Of a DNA stretch of 64,000 nucleotides, positions 52,032-61,400 are shown piece after piece (the stretch's first letter is position 1; every line of letters begins with the position of its first letter). The DNA lies in assembly GCF_007860015.1 (NCBI RefSeq), contig NZ_SJPS01000002.1:806898-870897 (forward strand), in the 5' to 3' direction. Position numbers and translations under genes: made by a program. This DNA is from Bythopirellula polymerisocia (GTDB lineage Bacteria > Planctomycetota > Planctomycetia > Pirellulales > Lacipirellulaceae). A model generated the notes under the pieces. That model did no database searches, was not told the DNA's origin, and worked only from the letters and a program-made list of their open reading frames with translations.

Positions 52032-53615
52032 ATGAGGAAGACCATGTTATTTCCATTCAATCACAGACGGTCGCAACGTGTTATTGTAGTCGTCGGGTTA
52101 TTGAGCATGCTGATTGTGACTTTCGCGAGTTCTGTCTGGGCGCAGCCGACGACGATATTCCTTGAAGATTTCAATGACGATGGCGACGGTACACGTTACA
52201 ACCTGGAGGGCCGGTATTTTGCCGATCTGAATCGATTATTCACGACGGTCCCGGGCTCCGTAGATGGAAAACCTATAATCGCGGCATGGGAAACGGGCGA
52301 CCTGTTATTTGACGGTACGGGTGCGCCGGCTCGTCGGGCCACTTACTTTATTGAGAGCCAAACGGGGGACATCGTGCCGAACGATCCATCGGGTACTTAC
52401 TTGACTGCTAATGGATGGAATCTTACGTACGCTGCGATTGAATGGGCCGCCGATAGTACGGATCCACTGGACATCACATTCGTTGTGGAAGGCTACTTCT
52501 CAGGATTCTTTCTACGATCTTTTGACGAAGCTTTCTTCAACCGCTTATCTGCCGCCGGCCACAACGTGACAGTGCAAACGCACGCCGCTGCGGCGCCAGC
52601 TTCCGGCTCTACCGATCTAGTGATTCTGGCATCATCGAGAGTCTCCCCCGCGTCGTTTGACGCAGCTTACAAGACACTTGACATTCCAGTCTTGACGGCA
52701 CTATTTCACAATTCCGCCGATTTGGGACTTGCTGATATTCGCGGAGAAAATGCCAACGGGCAAACGATGATCGAAATTGTTGATGATTTGCACCCGCTTG
52801 CGGCAGGCCTGCCACAAGGCCTAGTCGAGGTGATCGACCCTAGCGCTGATCGCAAACGCCTTGGCGATATCACCAACGGGACAATCGCCTCGGGAGCCCA
52901 CGTCGTCGCAAGGCGGCCTGGCGTAGAGTTTGGGGTTCCACTTGACTTGACCGGGTATGAGGGGGAGGGTTATCTCCGTTCCGGCCGCTCTTTTGACCCA
53001 GTCGCACCAAATAGCGGTGATCCGCGGGCTTATGAGCCTCTTTCAGCATTTGATCTATCAAATGTTGAGAATCCTCAACTGAAGATTCAGCTTGCAGCCA
53101 CGGAGAATTTTGATGAATTTGAGAATGACTATATACGGATTCTCGGACGGGATGGTGATAACCCCTATGAGACCATCGCAGAGTTCACTCAACTGAACCC
53201 CAACCTCGTGGGGCCTAATGGAGCCATTTTGACGACCCAGTTTCAGGACTTCACTTTCGACATTCCAGCGAGCTTGCAAGACAGTCCCCAGTTCGAGCTT
53301 AGGATAGAGACTTTTCTGCTCAAGGCCGTCCGGTTGGTAGGAATCGATGCAGTGGAGCTCATCGGCGAAATTACTAGCATACCTGGCGACTTTGACAACG
53401 ACGGAGATGTCGACGGCAGGGACTTTCTCGTCTGGCAGCGAGGGGGATCACCCGGTCCTGACTATGCCGCGGACCTCCTCGCTTGGCAGTCGAATTACGG
53501 CAATCCATTGAGTGCGGCCACTGCTGTCCCAGAACCGACTGCGGCTACCCTCTTTTTACTCGGATTATTACTGATCGATACTCGACGTCGTAGCTCTAAG
53601 CCTTCAGCTGAGTAA
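52032..53615 (+). CDS. Secreted PEP-CTERM protein with ThuA-like part and dockerin-like loop, paralogue B
   Basis: 527 residues. Signal segment VIVVVGLLSMLIVTFASSVWAQ, then FLEDFNDDGDGTRYNLEGRYF, GDLLFDGTGAPARRATYF, IPVLTALFHNSADLGLADIRGENANGQ and DDLHPLAAGLPQGLVEVIDP, matching paralogue A throughout. It then adds GDFDNDGDVDGRDFLVWQRGG and LLAWQSNYG, a dockerin-like calcium pair, before the sorting signal AVPEPTAATLFLLGLLLI and an RRRSS tail. So A and B differ by gain or loss of the dockerin-like segment, just as the cassette at 29360 differs from its neighbours. Confidence 0.8.
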   Translation: MRKTMLFPFNHRRSQRVIVVVGLLSMLIVTFASSVWAQPTTIFLEDFNDDGDGTRYNLEGRYFADLNRLFTTVPGSVDGKPIIAAWETGDLLFDGTGAPARRATYFIESQTGDIVPNDPSGTYLTANGWNLTYAAIEWAADSTDPLDITFVVEGYFSGFFLRSFDEAFFNRLSAAGHNVTVQTHAAAAPASGSTDLVILASSRVSPASFDAAYKTLDIPVLTALFHNSADLGLADIRGENANGQTMIEIVDDLHPLAAGLPQGLVEVIDPSADRKRLGDITNGTIASGAHVVARRPGVEFGVPLDLTGYEGEGYLRSGRSFDPVAPNSGDPRAYEPLSAFDLSNVENPQLKIQLAATENFDEFENDYIRILGRDGDNPYETIAEFTQLNPNLVGPNGAILTTQFQDFTFDIPASLQDSPQFELRIETFLLKAVRLVGIDAVELIGEITSIPGDFDNDGDVDGRDFLVWQRGGSPGPDYAADLLAWQSNYGNPLSAATAVPEPTAATLFLLGLLLIDTRRRSSKPSAE

Positions 53616-53621
53616 GTTGTC

Positions 53622-54674
53622 ATGAAACCCCTTACAGGAGTCTGCGTCGGGGCCGGCTACTTCGCCAGTTTTCATTTGGACGCTTGGGTCCGTCTGCGGG
53701 ATGTACGCATCGTCGGCGTGTGTGATCGGGACAATTCGCGTGTAGTTGCTGCTCTTGCTCAGCTGGACAGCGCTCAGCCGTTCAGCGATCTTGCCCAGGC
53801 CCTCGAAGAGACCCAACCAGACTTCGTCGATATTATCACTCCTCCAGAGTCGCACCTAGCGTTGGTGCAAGCTTGCTCCGGCCATGTTTCGGCAGCTATT
53901 TGTCAGAAGCCTCTTGCACCCGATTTTTCAACGGCTGTGGAGATTGTTGAAACGGCTCGCAACGCAGGCTTGCGACTCATGGTGCATGAGAACTTTCGTT
54001 TTCAACCATGGTACCGGGAGATAAAGCGGCTCTTGAAGGCAGGAGTAGTAGGCCGCCAAGTGCATCAAATTGCTTTCCGGATGCGTATGGGCGATGGTTG
54101 GCATGAGGACGCTTATCTTGAACGCCAGCCTTATTTCCGAAAGATGCCCCGACTACTTCTGCACGAGACAGGCGTTCACCTGATTGATGTCTTTCGCTTT
54201 CTCGCCGGGGAAATTGTCGATGTTCATGCCTACCTATGTCGACTCAATCAAGTGATCGTGGGCGAAGATGCTGGCGTCGTCGCGTGCAGATTCAAGTCAG
54301 GCGCTTTAGGAATTCTCGACGCCAATCGATACAACGAGCCGAATTATCCAAATCCCCGTCTGACATTTGGCGAGCTGACGATGGACTGCGACGACGGCAC
54401 TATCCGTTTGTACGGAGACGGCCGGATCACTTTGCAGCAACTCGGGAGCGAAGAGGAGCCTCACCACTACTCCTTTTCCGACGCCGGTTTTGCTGGCGAT
54501 TGCGTTTACTCCACTCAGGCACACTTCGTCGATTGTCTGCGCAATGACCGGGAATTTGAAACGGACGCGTCAGACTACCTGCGTACGTTGGAAATTGTAG
54601 AGCGTGCGTACGAGACTGCTGGCCCCATAGCATCGGCACCGGTTTCGCCTGGCGACGCAGTAGAGAGAGAATAA
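53622..54674 (+). CDS. Gfo/Idh/MocA-family NAD(P)-dependent oxidoreductase
   Basis: 350 residues, starting 6 bp after the paralogue B stop. Rossmann fold at the N-terminus (GVCVGAGYFASFHLDAW, then VRIVGVCDRDNSR), then DFVDIITPPESHLALVQAC, the EKP-like motif present as CQKPLAPDF (the usual E is Q), and HENFRFQPWYREIKRLL. The C-terminal beta-sheet domain has LHETGVHLIDVFRFLAGE with the conserved GxHxxD. Usual substrates are sugars or inositols. No signal peptide: cytoplasmic, hence a partner of the imported products rather than of the secreted enzymes. Replacement of E by Q in EKP is unusual and could lower activity, since the Lys of this motif is catalytic and is retained. Confidence 0.85.
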   Translation: MKPLTGVCVGAGYFASFHLDAWVRLRDVRIVGVCDRDNSRVVAALAQLDSAQPFSDLAQALEETQPDFVDIITPPESHLALVQACSGHVSAAICQKPLAPDFSTAVEIVETARNAGLRLMVHENFRFQPWYREIKRLLKAGVVGRQVHQIAFRMRMGDGWHEDAYLERQPYFRKMPRLLLHETGVHLIDVFRFLAGEIVDVHAYLCRLNQVIVGEDAGVVACRFKSGALGILDANRYNEPNYPNPRLTFGELTMDCDDGTIRLYGDGRITLQQLGSEEEPHHYSFSDAGFAGDCVYSTQAHFVDCLRNDREFETDASDYLRTLEIVERAYETAGPIASAPVSPGDAVERE

Positions 54675-54776
54675 GGCAGACCAATTTTACAATCGCTTCT
54701 CGCTAGACCGCGAAGCATATAGGCAGTGTGGACAGGACAGAATGACATTTGAAATAGAAATAGGAGTGCGTGATAA

Positions 54777-56192
54777 ATGTCCACCCGTTACGTGAGAATA
54801 CTAGGCTATCTGTTTCTGAGTGTGATTGTATGCACCGCGCAAGCTAAGGAGGAAAGCAGTCGTCCAAATATTATATTTATTTTGGCCGACGATCTTGGTT
54901 TTAATCAACTAGGCTGCAACGGAGACTCGCCAATTAAGACGCCGAACTTAGATCGTTTGGCTTCCACCGGGATTCGATTTACGAACGCTTATGCCGGAAA
55001 CACAGTTTGTTCTCCTTCACGTGTTTCCTTGTTCACGGGACGTGACAGTCGGCTTTTACGTGACAATTCGAACACTGTGGAGTTGGGAAAGCTCGATGTC
55101 ACGCTGGCACAGGTATTAAAGTATGCAGGGTACGACACGGCCTTGTTTGGAAAATACTCAATTGGCACTCAAATGGGAGTTACAGATCCTTTATCGATGG
55201 GATTCGACACATGGTTTGGGATGAACTCAATCTTGGAAGGACATCGCCAGTACCCGCACTTCCTGTGGCGTGATAACACGAAGATTCGGATTCAAGAAAA
55301 CGAAAGCGGCAGGCATGGGCTTTACGCTCAACAAGCATTTACCAAGGAAGCCATCAAATACATTCGATCAAAGCGCGCTAATCCGTTCTTTGTCATGCTA
55401 GCGTTTTCATCTCCGCACGCCGAACTGGCGGCGCCAGACCAATTTAAGCAGCCTTATAAGGGAGTTTTTGAAGAAGAGGTGTATCTTGGCATGTCTACGG
55501 GAGAACCAAGCGATAAGTATGCATGGTACTATCCAAACCGGTTGAAAGATCCCTACGCGACCTTTGCAGGAATGGTAAGTGCTTTGGATCATTATGTTGC
55601 TCAAATTCTGGAAACACTGCGGGAACTAGGTATCGAGAAGAACACCCTAATCTTTTTCTCATCCGATAACGGTCCCCACGAAGAAGGTGGCAGCAACCCG
55701 GTGCTGTTTCGTGCCTCCCATCCCTTCCGCGGCATTAAACGCGATCTATTCGACGGAGGAATCCGCGTTCCGATGATTGCCAGTTGGCCCGCCATGATCA
55801 CCTCAGCGCGGGTCGATCACACCCCTTGGACGTTTGCAGACGTTTTGCCGACGCTAGCGGAAGTTGCTGGTGTCGACCTCAACGTCGTACCGCGCGTCCT
55901 CACAAACGGCAATTCTATTGCAGGCTTATTGTCAGACCAACCAGTCACAATGGCAGAACGAACCCTTTACTGGGAGTTTGGCAAGCAGGCCGGCGACGCC
56001 AACTCAGGCATTGTCGGTGACGTCTATCAAGCAGCTCGCCGAGGCAAATGGAAGGCAGTGCAGTACGGACACGACGCACCATGTGAACTTTATGATATTC
56101 TGGCTGATCCAGGCGAAGCGACCGATGTCAGTAAGATATATCCCAAAATTCATACTGAGTTTGTTGTGTTGTTCGAGAAATATCGCGATTGA
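54777..56192 (+). CDS. Secreted type I (formylglycine) sulfatase
   Basis: 471 residues with a signal peptide (ILGYLFLSVIVCTAQA). RPNIIFILADDLGFNQLGCNGD carries the calcium Asp pair. Cys78 in VCSPSRVSLFTGR is the residue converted to formylglycine (CxPxR), with Arg in place. GKYSIGT and FFSSDNGPHEEGG supply the remaining active-site Lys, Asp and Asn. Length and order fit the S1 family. It would remove sulfate esters from a polysaccharide. An anaerobic sulfatase-maturating enzyme or FGE must be encoded elsewhere. It stands 102 bp after the oxidoreductase and is co-directional with the following hydrolases. Confidence 0.93.
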   Translation: MSTRYVRILGYLFLSVIVCTAQAKEESSRPNIIFILADDLGFNQLGCNGDSPIKTPNLDRLASTGIRFTNAYAGNTVCSPSRVSLFTGRDSRLLRDNSNTVELGKLDVTLAQVLKYAGYDTALFGKYSIGTQMGVTDPLSMGFDTWFGMNSILEGHRQYPHFLWRDNTKIRIQENESGRHGLYAQQAFTKEAIKYIRSKRANPFFVMLAFSSPHAELAAPDQFKQPYKGVFEEEVYLGMSTGEPSDKYAWYYPNRLKDPYATFAGMVSALDHYVAQILETLRELGIEKNTLIFFSSDNGPHEEGGSNPVLFRASHPFRGIKRDLFDGGIRVPMIASWPAMITSARVDHTPWTFADVLPTLAEVAGVDLNVVPRVLTNGNSIAGLLSDQPVTMAERTLYWEFGKQAGDANSGIVGDVYQAARRGKWKAVQYGHDAPCELYDILADPGEATDVSKIYPKIHTEFVVLFEKYRD

Positions 56193-56626
56193 TTCACACG
56201 GATATAGCGGCAGCTAGATTTCATTCATTCACGTTTACCTAATGTGGATTCGAAAATAAACAGCTATTAGATTTGAGTTTCAGTATCTAAACTGATTGCA
56301 TTAGCCCGTCGAATGAATCCGGATTTGGATCATCGAGAGTTAAAGAAATGGTGCCGTTACCGATTACTGGCATCGATGAAAATCTTATTGAGCAATTTAC
56401 TTTTCGACTGGATCATGATGAGGCCAATTCAATCAGAGCCATGTTAACGGTGACCTTTGTTTCTCGTCAGTGGTATCGCATGATAGCCCGGAAAACGACT
56501 GAACGGGGAAAGGCCCACGACCCGTCGACTGTCGTCATTGCCAGGACGAATACATGTTTCGGTTTTTTGGAAGTTTTGCCACGTTCTACCAGTCAAATAC
56601 ATCACACACGTCTTAGGCAACTCCTC

Positions 56627-58420
56627 ATGATCCAAGGCCTAAAAAACTCAATCATTATAGCTATGTCTTACTTGCTGCTGGCTTCGACGAGCTTGCAAGG
56701 GACTGCAAGCGATGCACAAATCGAAGGACCACAATCGCTGTGGTATCCCGTCACTATTACGTTTGATGGCCCGCAGGTTAAAGAATCTCCTTCGACATTT
56801 CGCGACTATCGAATGGATGTCACTTTCAAGCATGGCTCTCGTTCGCTTACGGTGCCGGGCTACTTTGCGGCCGATGGTAACGCCGCAAATACGAGTGCAA
56901 GCGAGGGAAACAAATGGCGCGTCAAGTTCACTCCGGATGCACTAGGCGTATGGAGTTACACGGTATCCTTTCTCGAGGGAAGAGATATTGCACTCAGCCG
57001 AGAGCCACAGGACGGCGATCAAGGAGTGCTTCATGGGAGGAAAGGCCAGTTTACCATTGAGGAGGCAGATTCCGGTGCTCCAGGATTCTATTCAAAGGGC
57101 ATGTTGCGGTACGTCGGAGAGCACTACCTACAGTTTGCGGAATCAGGTGAATACTTCGTGAAGTCTGGGCCGGGAAGTCCAGAGGATTTCCTGGGCTATG
57201 AGGATTTCGACGGCACCTTTGATCAAGGCGGTTCGATGAATGACAAGAGCCTGGGTGAGGATGGCCTTCATGCCTACGCACCCCACGTGGGTGATTGGAA
57301 AGAGGGCGACCCGACTTGGTCGAACGGCAAAGGCAAGGGGATCATCGGTGCTCTCAACTATCTAGCTTCAGTGGGATGTAACACGATATACGACATCATA
57401 CTTACGGTTAATGGCGATGCCGCAAACGTTTGGCCTTGGACTGACCCAGTGACATATGACATCTATGATGTATCCAAGCTTGACCAATGGGATATCGTAT
57501 TCTCCCACATGGATGCTCTGGGCATCAACCACGATGCGTACCTTAGTGAAAACGAGAATACGACATTGCTTGATGGAGACCTGCTCGGACCACTACGCAT
57601 TCTTTATTTTCGTGAACTGAACGCGCGTTTTGCCTACCACCTGGGCTGGCGTTGGTGCGTTGGCGAAGAGCCGCACGGAATCAGGCCAACTGAGATGCGC
57701 GCTATCCTAAACTACCTTACGGAGATCGATGTTTATGATCATCCAGTTGGACACCATTGCAGTGGAAAGCATGAATTGCGTTATCCTGTCTACGACCCTC
57801 AATTAGGTAATCCTGGTTTCCAATGTATGTTTGGCCAGATCAACGAAGACTACCACGAGGAGGTGTTGAAATACGTCAAGAGTTCGGCCGAAGCAGGTCA
57901 CAAATGGGTCGTGGCTAATGATGAGCCGAATGAGATTCTCCCGGGGCAAGACCACCTCGCACGGAACAGTCTTTGGAAAGTGCTGATGGCGGGTGGCGAG
58001 GGCCTGAATATCTACGTGGGATATGAAATTCCCGACTACACCGATGTCACGATCGAAGACTTCCGTCGTCTGGAGTCGATTTGGAATCAAGTTCGCAATG
58101 GCTTAGCGATTTTCCAACACCCATATGTTAACAAACACTTGGCTGAAATGACGACTCAGAACCAAATGATCAGCAATGGGTATTGTTACACGAAACCGGG
58201 CGAAGTCTATGTCGTCTACTCGGAACACGCTGACGCTCTGGAGCTCGATCTGACCGGTGCCAAAGGATCTTACAAACTGCAATGGTACGACCCTATTGAG
58301 GATGGTGAGTTCCAGGCTGGTTCAGTTGAGACAATCAATGGTGGCAGTGTTCAATCTCTGGGTACTCCCCCAGGAAGTCAGGCCGAATGGGCATTACTTG
58401 TGACTCGGATTAGTGGGTAA
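56627..58420 (+). CDS. Secreted DUF5060-type glycoside hydrolase, minimal form
   Basis: 597 residues from ATG 56627, chosen because a signal peptide follows (NSIIIAMSYLLLASTSLQGTAS). The open frame reaches back to 56348, but those 93 residues have no family character. Domain order: DUF5060 (about residues 30-140; WYPVTITFDGPQ, VPGYFAADGNAANTSASEGNKWRVKFTPDALG), catalytic barrel-like part with Glu348 (CVGEEPHG) and Glu433 (ANDEPNE), and a collagen-binding-2-like cap (YCYTKPGEVYVVYSEHADALELDLTGAKG). This is the same core as in the 16145 and 58474 proteins without extra modules. The conserved acids are spaced 85 residues apart, matching 87 and 84 in the paralogues. Confidence 0.78.
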   Translation: MIQGLKNSIIIAMSYLLLASTSLQGTASDAQIEGPQSLWYPVTITFDGPQVKESPSTFRDYRMDVTFKHGSRSLTVPGYFAADGNAANTSASEGNKWRVKFTPDALGVWSYTVSFLEGRDIALSREPQDGDQGVLHGRKGQFTIEEADSGAPGFYSKGMLRYVGEHYLQFAESGEYFVKSGPGSPEDFLGYEDFDGTFDQGGSMNDKSLGEDGLHAYAPHVGDWKEGDPTWSNGKGKGIIGALNYLASVGCNTIYDIILTVNGDAANVWPWTDPVTYDIYDVSKLDQWDIVFSHMDALGINHDAYLSENENTTLLDGDLLGPLRILYFRELNARFAYHLGWRWCVGEEPHGIRPTEMRAILNYLTEIDVYDHPVGHHCSGKHELRYPVYDPQLGNPGFQCMFGQINEDYHEEVLKYVKSSAEAGHKWVVANDEPNEILPGQDHLARNSLWKVLMAGGEGLNIYVGYEIPDYTDVTIEDFRRLESIWNQVRNGLAIFQHPYVNKHLAEMTTQNQMISNGYCYTKPGEVYVVYSEHADALELDLTGAKGSYKLQWYDPIEDGEFQAGSVETINGGSVQSLGTPPGSQAEWALLVTRISG

Positions 58421-58473
58421 AGGACGATTTTCTCCGATAACCTTAGCTTTTTGATGCAAACCTTGAGGCAACT

Positions 58474-61400
58474 ATGAAGAGAATTATTCTTCTAACATCC
58501 TTTGCGACATTAGCGATCTGCACATGTTCAGTCTTCGGCAAGTCATCGACTGAACCGATGGCTGCTCCTGACCTTGTTTTCGAAGAAATCGATGGTGTTC
58601 TGGCGGTCGAAGCTGAGCATTTCATTTCGCAAGAAAGGAAAGAGGTCCGGGCTTGGTATAGAGTTGAGGAGTACCAATTGCCAGACCTGAAACCAGATCC
58701 CGATGGACCTCATCTCTTGGGTTCGAGCGGAGCGTCTTACCTTGAATCGCTCCCAGATTCTCGTACGACGCATGACGACAAGATTGTAATTGGGGATAAT
58801 ATCTTCTCTGATCCTGGACAAGCGGGAATTCTAACCTACAAGGTTTACTTCAATAACCCTGGTCGTTACTACGTTTGGGTTCGACACTTCTCGACAGGTT
58901 CCGAAGACAATGGTATTCACGTTGGCCTGGACGGAGAATGGCCGGAATCAGGAATGCGTTGGCAAACCATCAAGAAAAACGGTTGGGCGTGGGAAAGCCG
59001 TCAACGAACTGAAGAAATGCACGTAGGTGAACGGTTTAAGCTATACCTTGACATTTTGGAAGCAGGCGAACACCGTATCCATTTTTCAGTACGCGAAGAT
59101 GGTTTCGAATTCGACAAATTCGTACTAGCATCCAATCGCGACTACGTGCCCGAAGGTAGTGGGCCAGAGCCCGTGGTAAAGGCCGGAAGGGCACCTGCAC
59201 CGAAATTGATTTCCAACAACTATAAGGAAGCGGCACCTGCACCGATCGAATCAAAAGTGACGGATATCTCAAAAGTAGGAGTCAAATATAAAGCGAGTGA
59301 CAGCACGGCAGCCGCAATTGAGATGACGAAGCCGATGGCTGAACCAAATCTTGTTTTTGAGGAAGTGGACGGAATAGCAACGGTAGAAGCTGAGCATTTT
59401 TTGTCGCAGGAAAAGCACGACATTCGAGCTTGGTTTCGCGTTGAAGAAGATAAAATCTTCGACATCAAGCCTGACCTCGATACTCCGCATCTAATTGGAT
59501 CCAGCGGAGCGTCTTACGTAGAAGCTTTGCCCGACTCGCGCTGGTCGCATAGCCAGATCCTGGTGCATGGGGAGAATTTTTTTCCAGAAACTAACGAGGC
59601 GGGAGTTCTGAGCTATAAGATCTACTTTAACAATCCCGGTCGCTATTATGTATGGGTGCGTCACTATTCGACAGGTTCGGAAGACAACGGGCTTCATGTC
59701 GGCCTCAATGGCCAATGGCCTGAATCAGGCCAGTGTTGGCAAACGACCATCAAACGTCAATGGGCTTGGGAAAGCCGACAACGCACCGAGGAAGCGCACG
59801 CCGGCGTGCCATTTGCCCTCTACTTGGACGTTCCTTCGGCAGGTGAACACTGCATTCAGTTTGCCATGCGAGAAGATGGATTGGAATTCGATAAATTTGT
59901 TCTCGCATCGGATCGGAATTACCGGCCCGAGGGCCTTGGCCCAGATCCAGTCGTAAGTGTCGGGAAAGCTCCCCCGCCGAAAACGCTCTCCAGTAACTAC
60001 GAAGAAGAAGACTCTTTAGATGCTCCGCTAGGTCCGGCAGTCCCTCTTCCAGAAGAAACCGTACGACTCGCCGCCACCGACTTCAACATAGAGAACTCCA
60101 ACTTTTATGTGGATCAGGGGAGTTGGCTGGCAATCAATCCCGATGAACATAAGACTGCCACTGCGTCAGCGAAAGTGCCTGTCGGCCCAGGTTCATATAT
60201 CATCGTCTTTCACGCGGTCGGCGAAAATGACGGAGAGAGTCATCTCACACTGAAGATCGGGGATCGCGAAGTAGGTTCATTTGATTGTCCGATGAGCCTC
60301 GATACTTTCGAGGTCGGCTCCAAGTTCACCGCTGTTTTTGAAGATGTCGTTATCAACCAAGGCGAATCGATCGAAGTGACCTCGCAGGTGGCCTCTGCTG
60401 ACGGAATGGAATATAGCCGGGGTCGCTGGTTCGGGCTCACCTTCTTGCCAACGTCAGCTAGCAAGGAACAAGTTGATTCTGCCCGTCGGGGCTTTGAGGA
60501 CCTAGCTGAGAAGGCGAGCAAAGTAAACATCTCCGTAGGTGGCGAACTCAAACAGTGGCACAAGGTGACGATCGATCTCGAAGGCCCCGAAGCCGACGAA
60601 ATGGATACTGAAATTAACCCTTTCCTCGACTACCGTTTCGATCTTCAGATCACACACTCTTCTGGTAGTCCGACCTATCTCGTTCCTGGTTATTTTGCTT
60701 CAGATGGTGATGCTGGCAACACATCCGCTACTTCCGGCAAGATCTGGAGAGCTCACTTTGCTCCTGACAAGGTAGGGACGTGGATCTATAAGACTTCGTT
60801 CCTCAAGGGGCCAAGGGTAGCCGTCGGAGACAATGCAGGATTCTTAGTGGAACCATTTCACGGAGTTGAGGGAAGTTTTTCAGTCACTGCGTCTGACAAA
60901 ACGGGCCGCGACTTCCGCTCTCAAGGCCGCCTTCAATACGTAGGTAAGCACCACCTCCAGTTTGCTGGCTCGAAGAAGTACTTCCTTAAAGCGGGTGCCG
61001 ATTCTCCAGAGACGCTACTTGCCTACAAAGATTTCGACAACACGGAAACACGTTTGCCGAACCAAGCGCCGTTGAAAACCTGGGGGCCACATCTACAAGA
61101 CTGGAAGACCGGCGATCCCACTTGGAAGAGTGGCAAAGGAAAAGCGTTGATCGGCGCTCTAAACTATCTTGCCGGGAAAGGGGTGAATTCGATTTCCTTT
61201 CTTACCTACAATGCCGGCGGGGATGGCGATAACGTATGGCCTTACGTAGATCGCGACCAGAAGTATCACTTCGACACGTCTAAGCTCGATCAATGGGGCG
61301 TTATTTTTGATCACGCCCAAGCAAACGGCATCTACCTCCACTTCAAATTGCAGGAAAATGAGGCTGACGACAACCGGTTTGGCCCCCGGAATTCTCCCAA

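Noticed and set aside
56348..56626. A 93-residue N-terminal extension of the DUF5060 protein
   Set aside because: No family similarity, and a normal signal peptide begins after 56627. An extension would block export.
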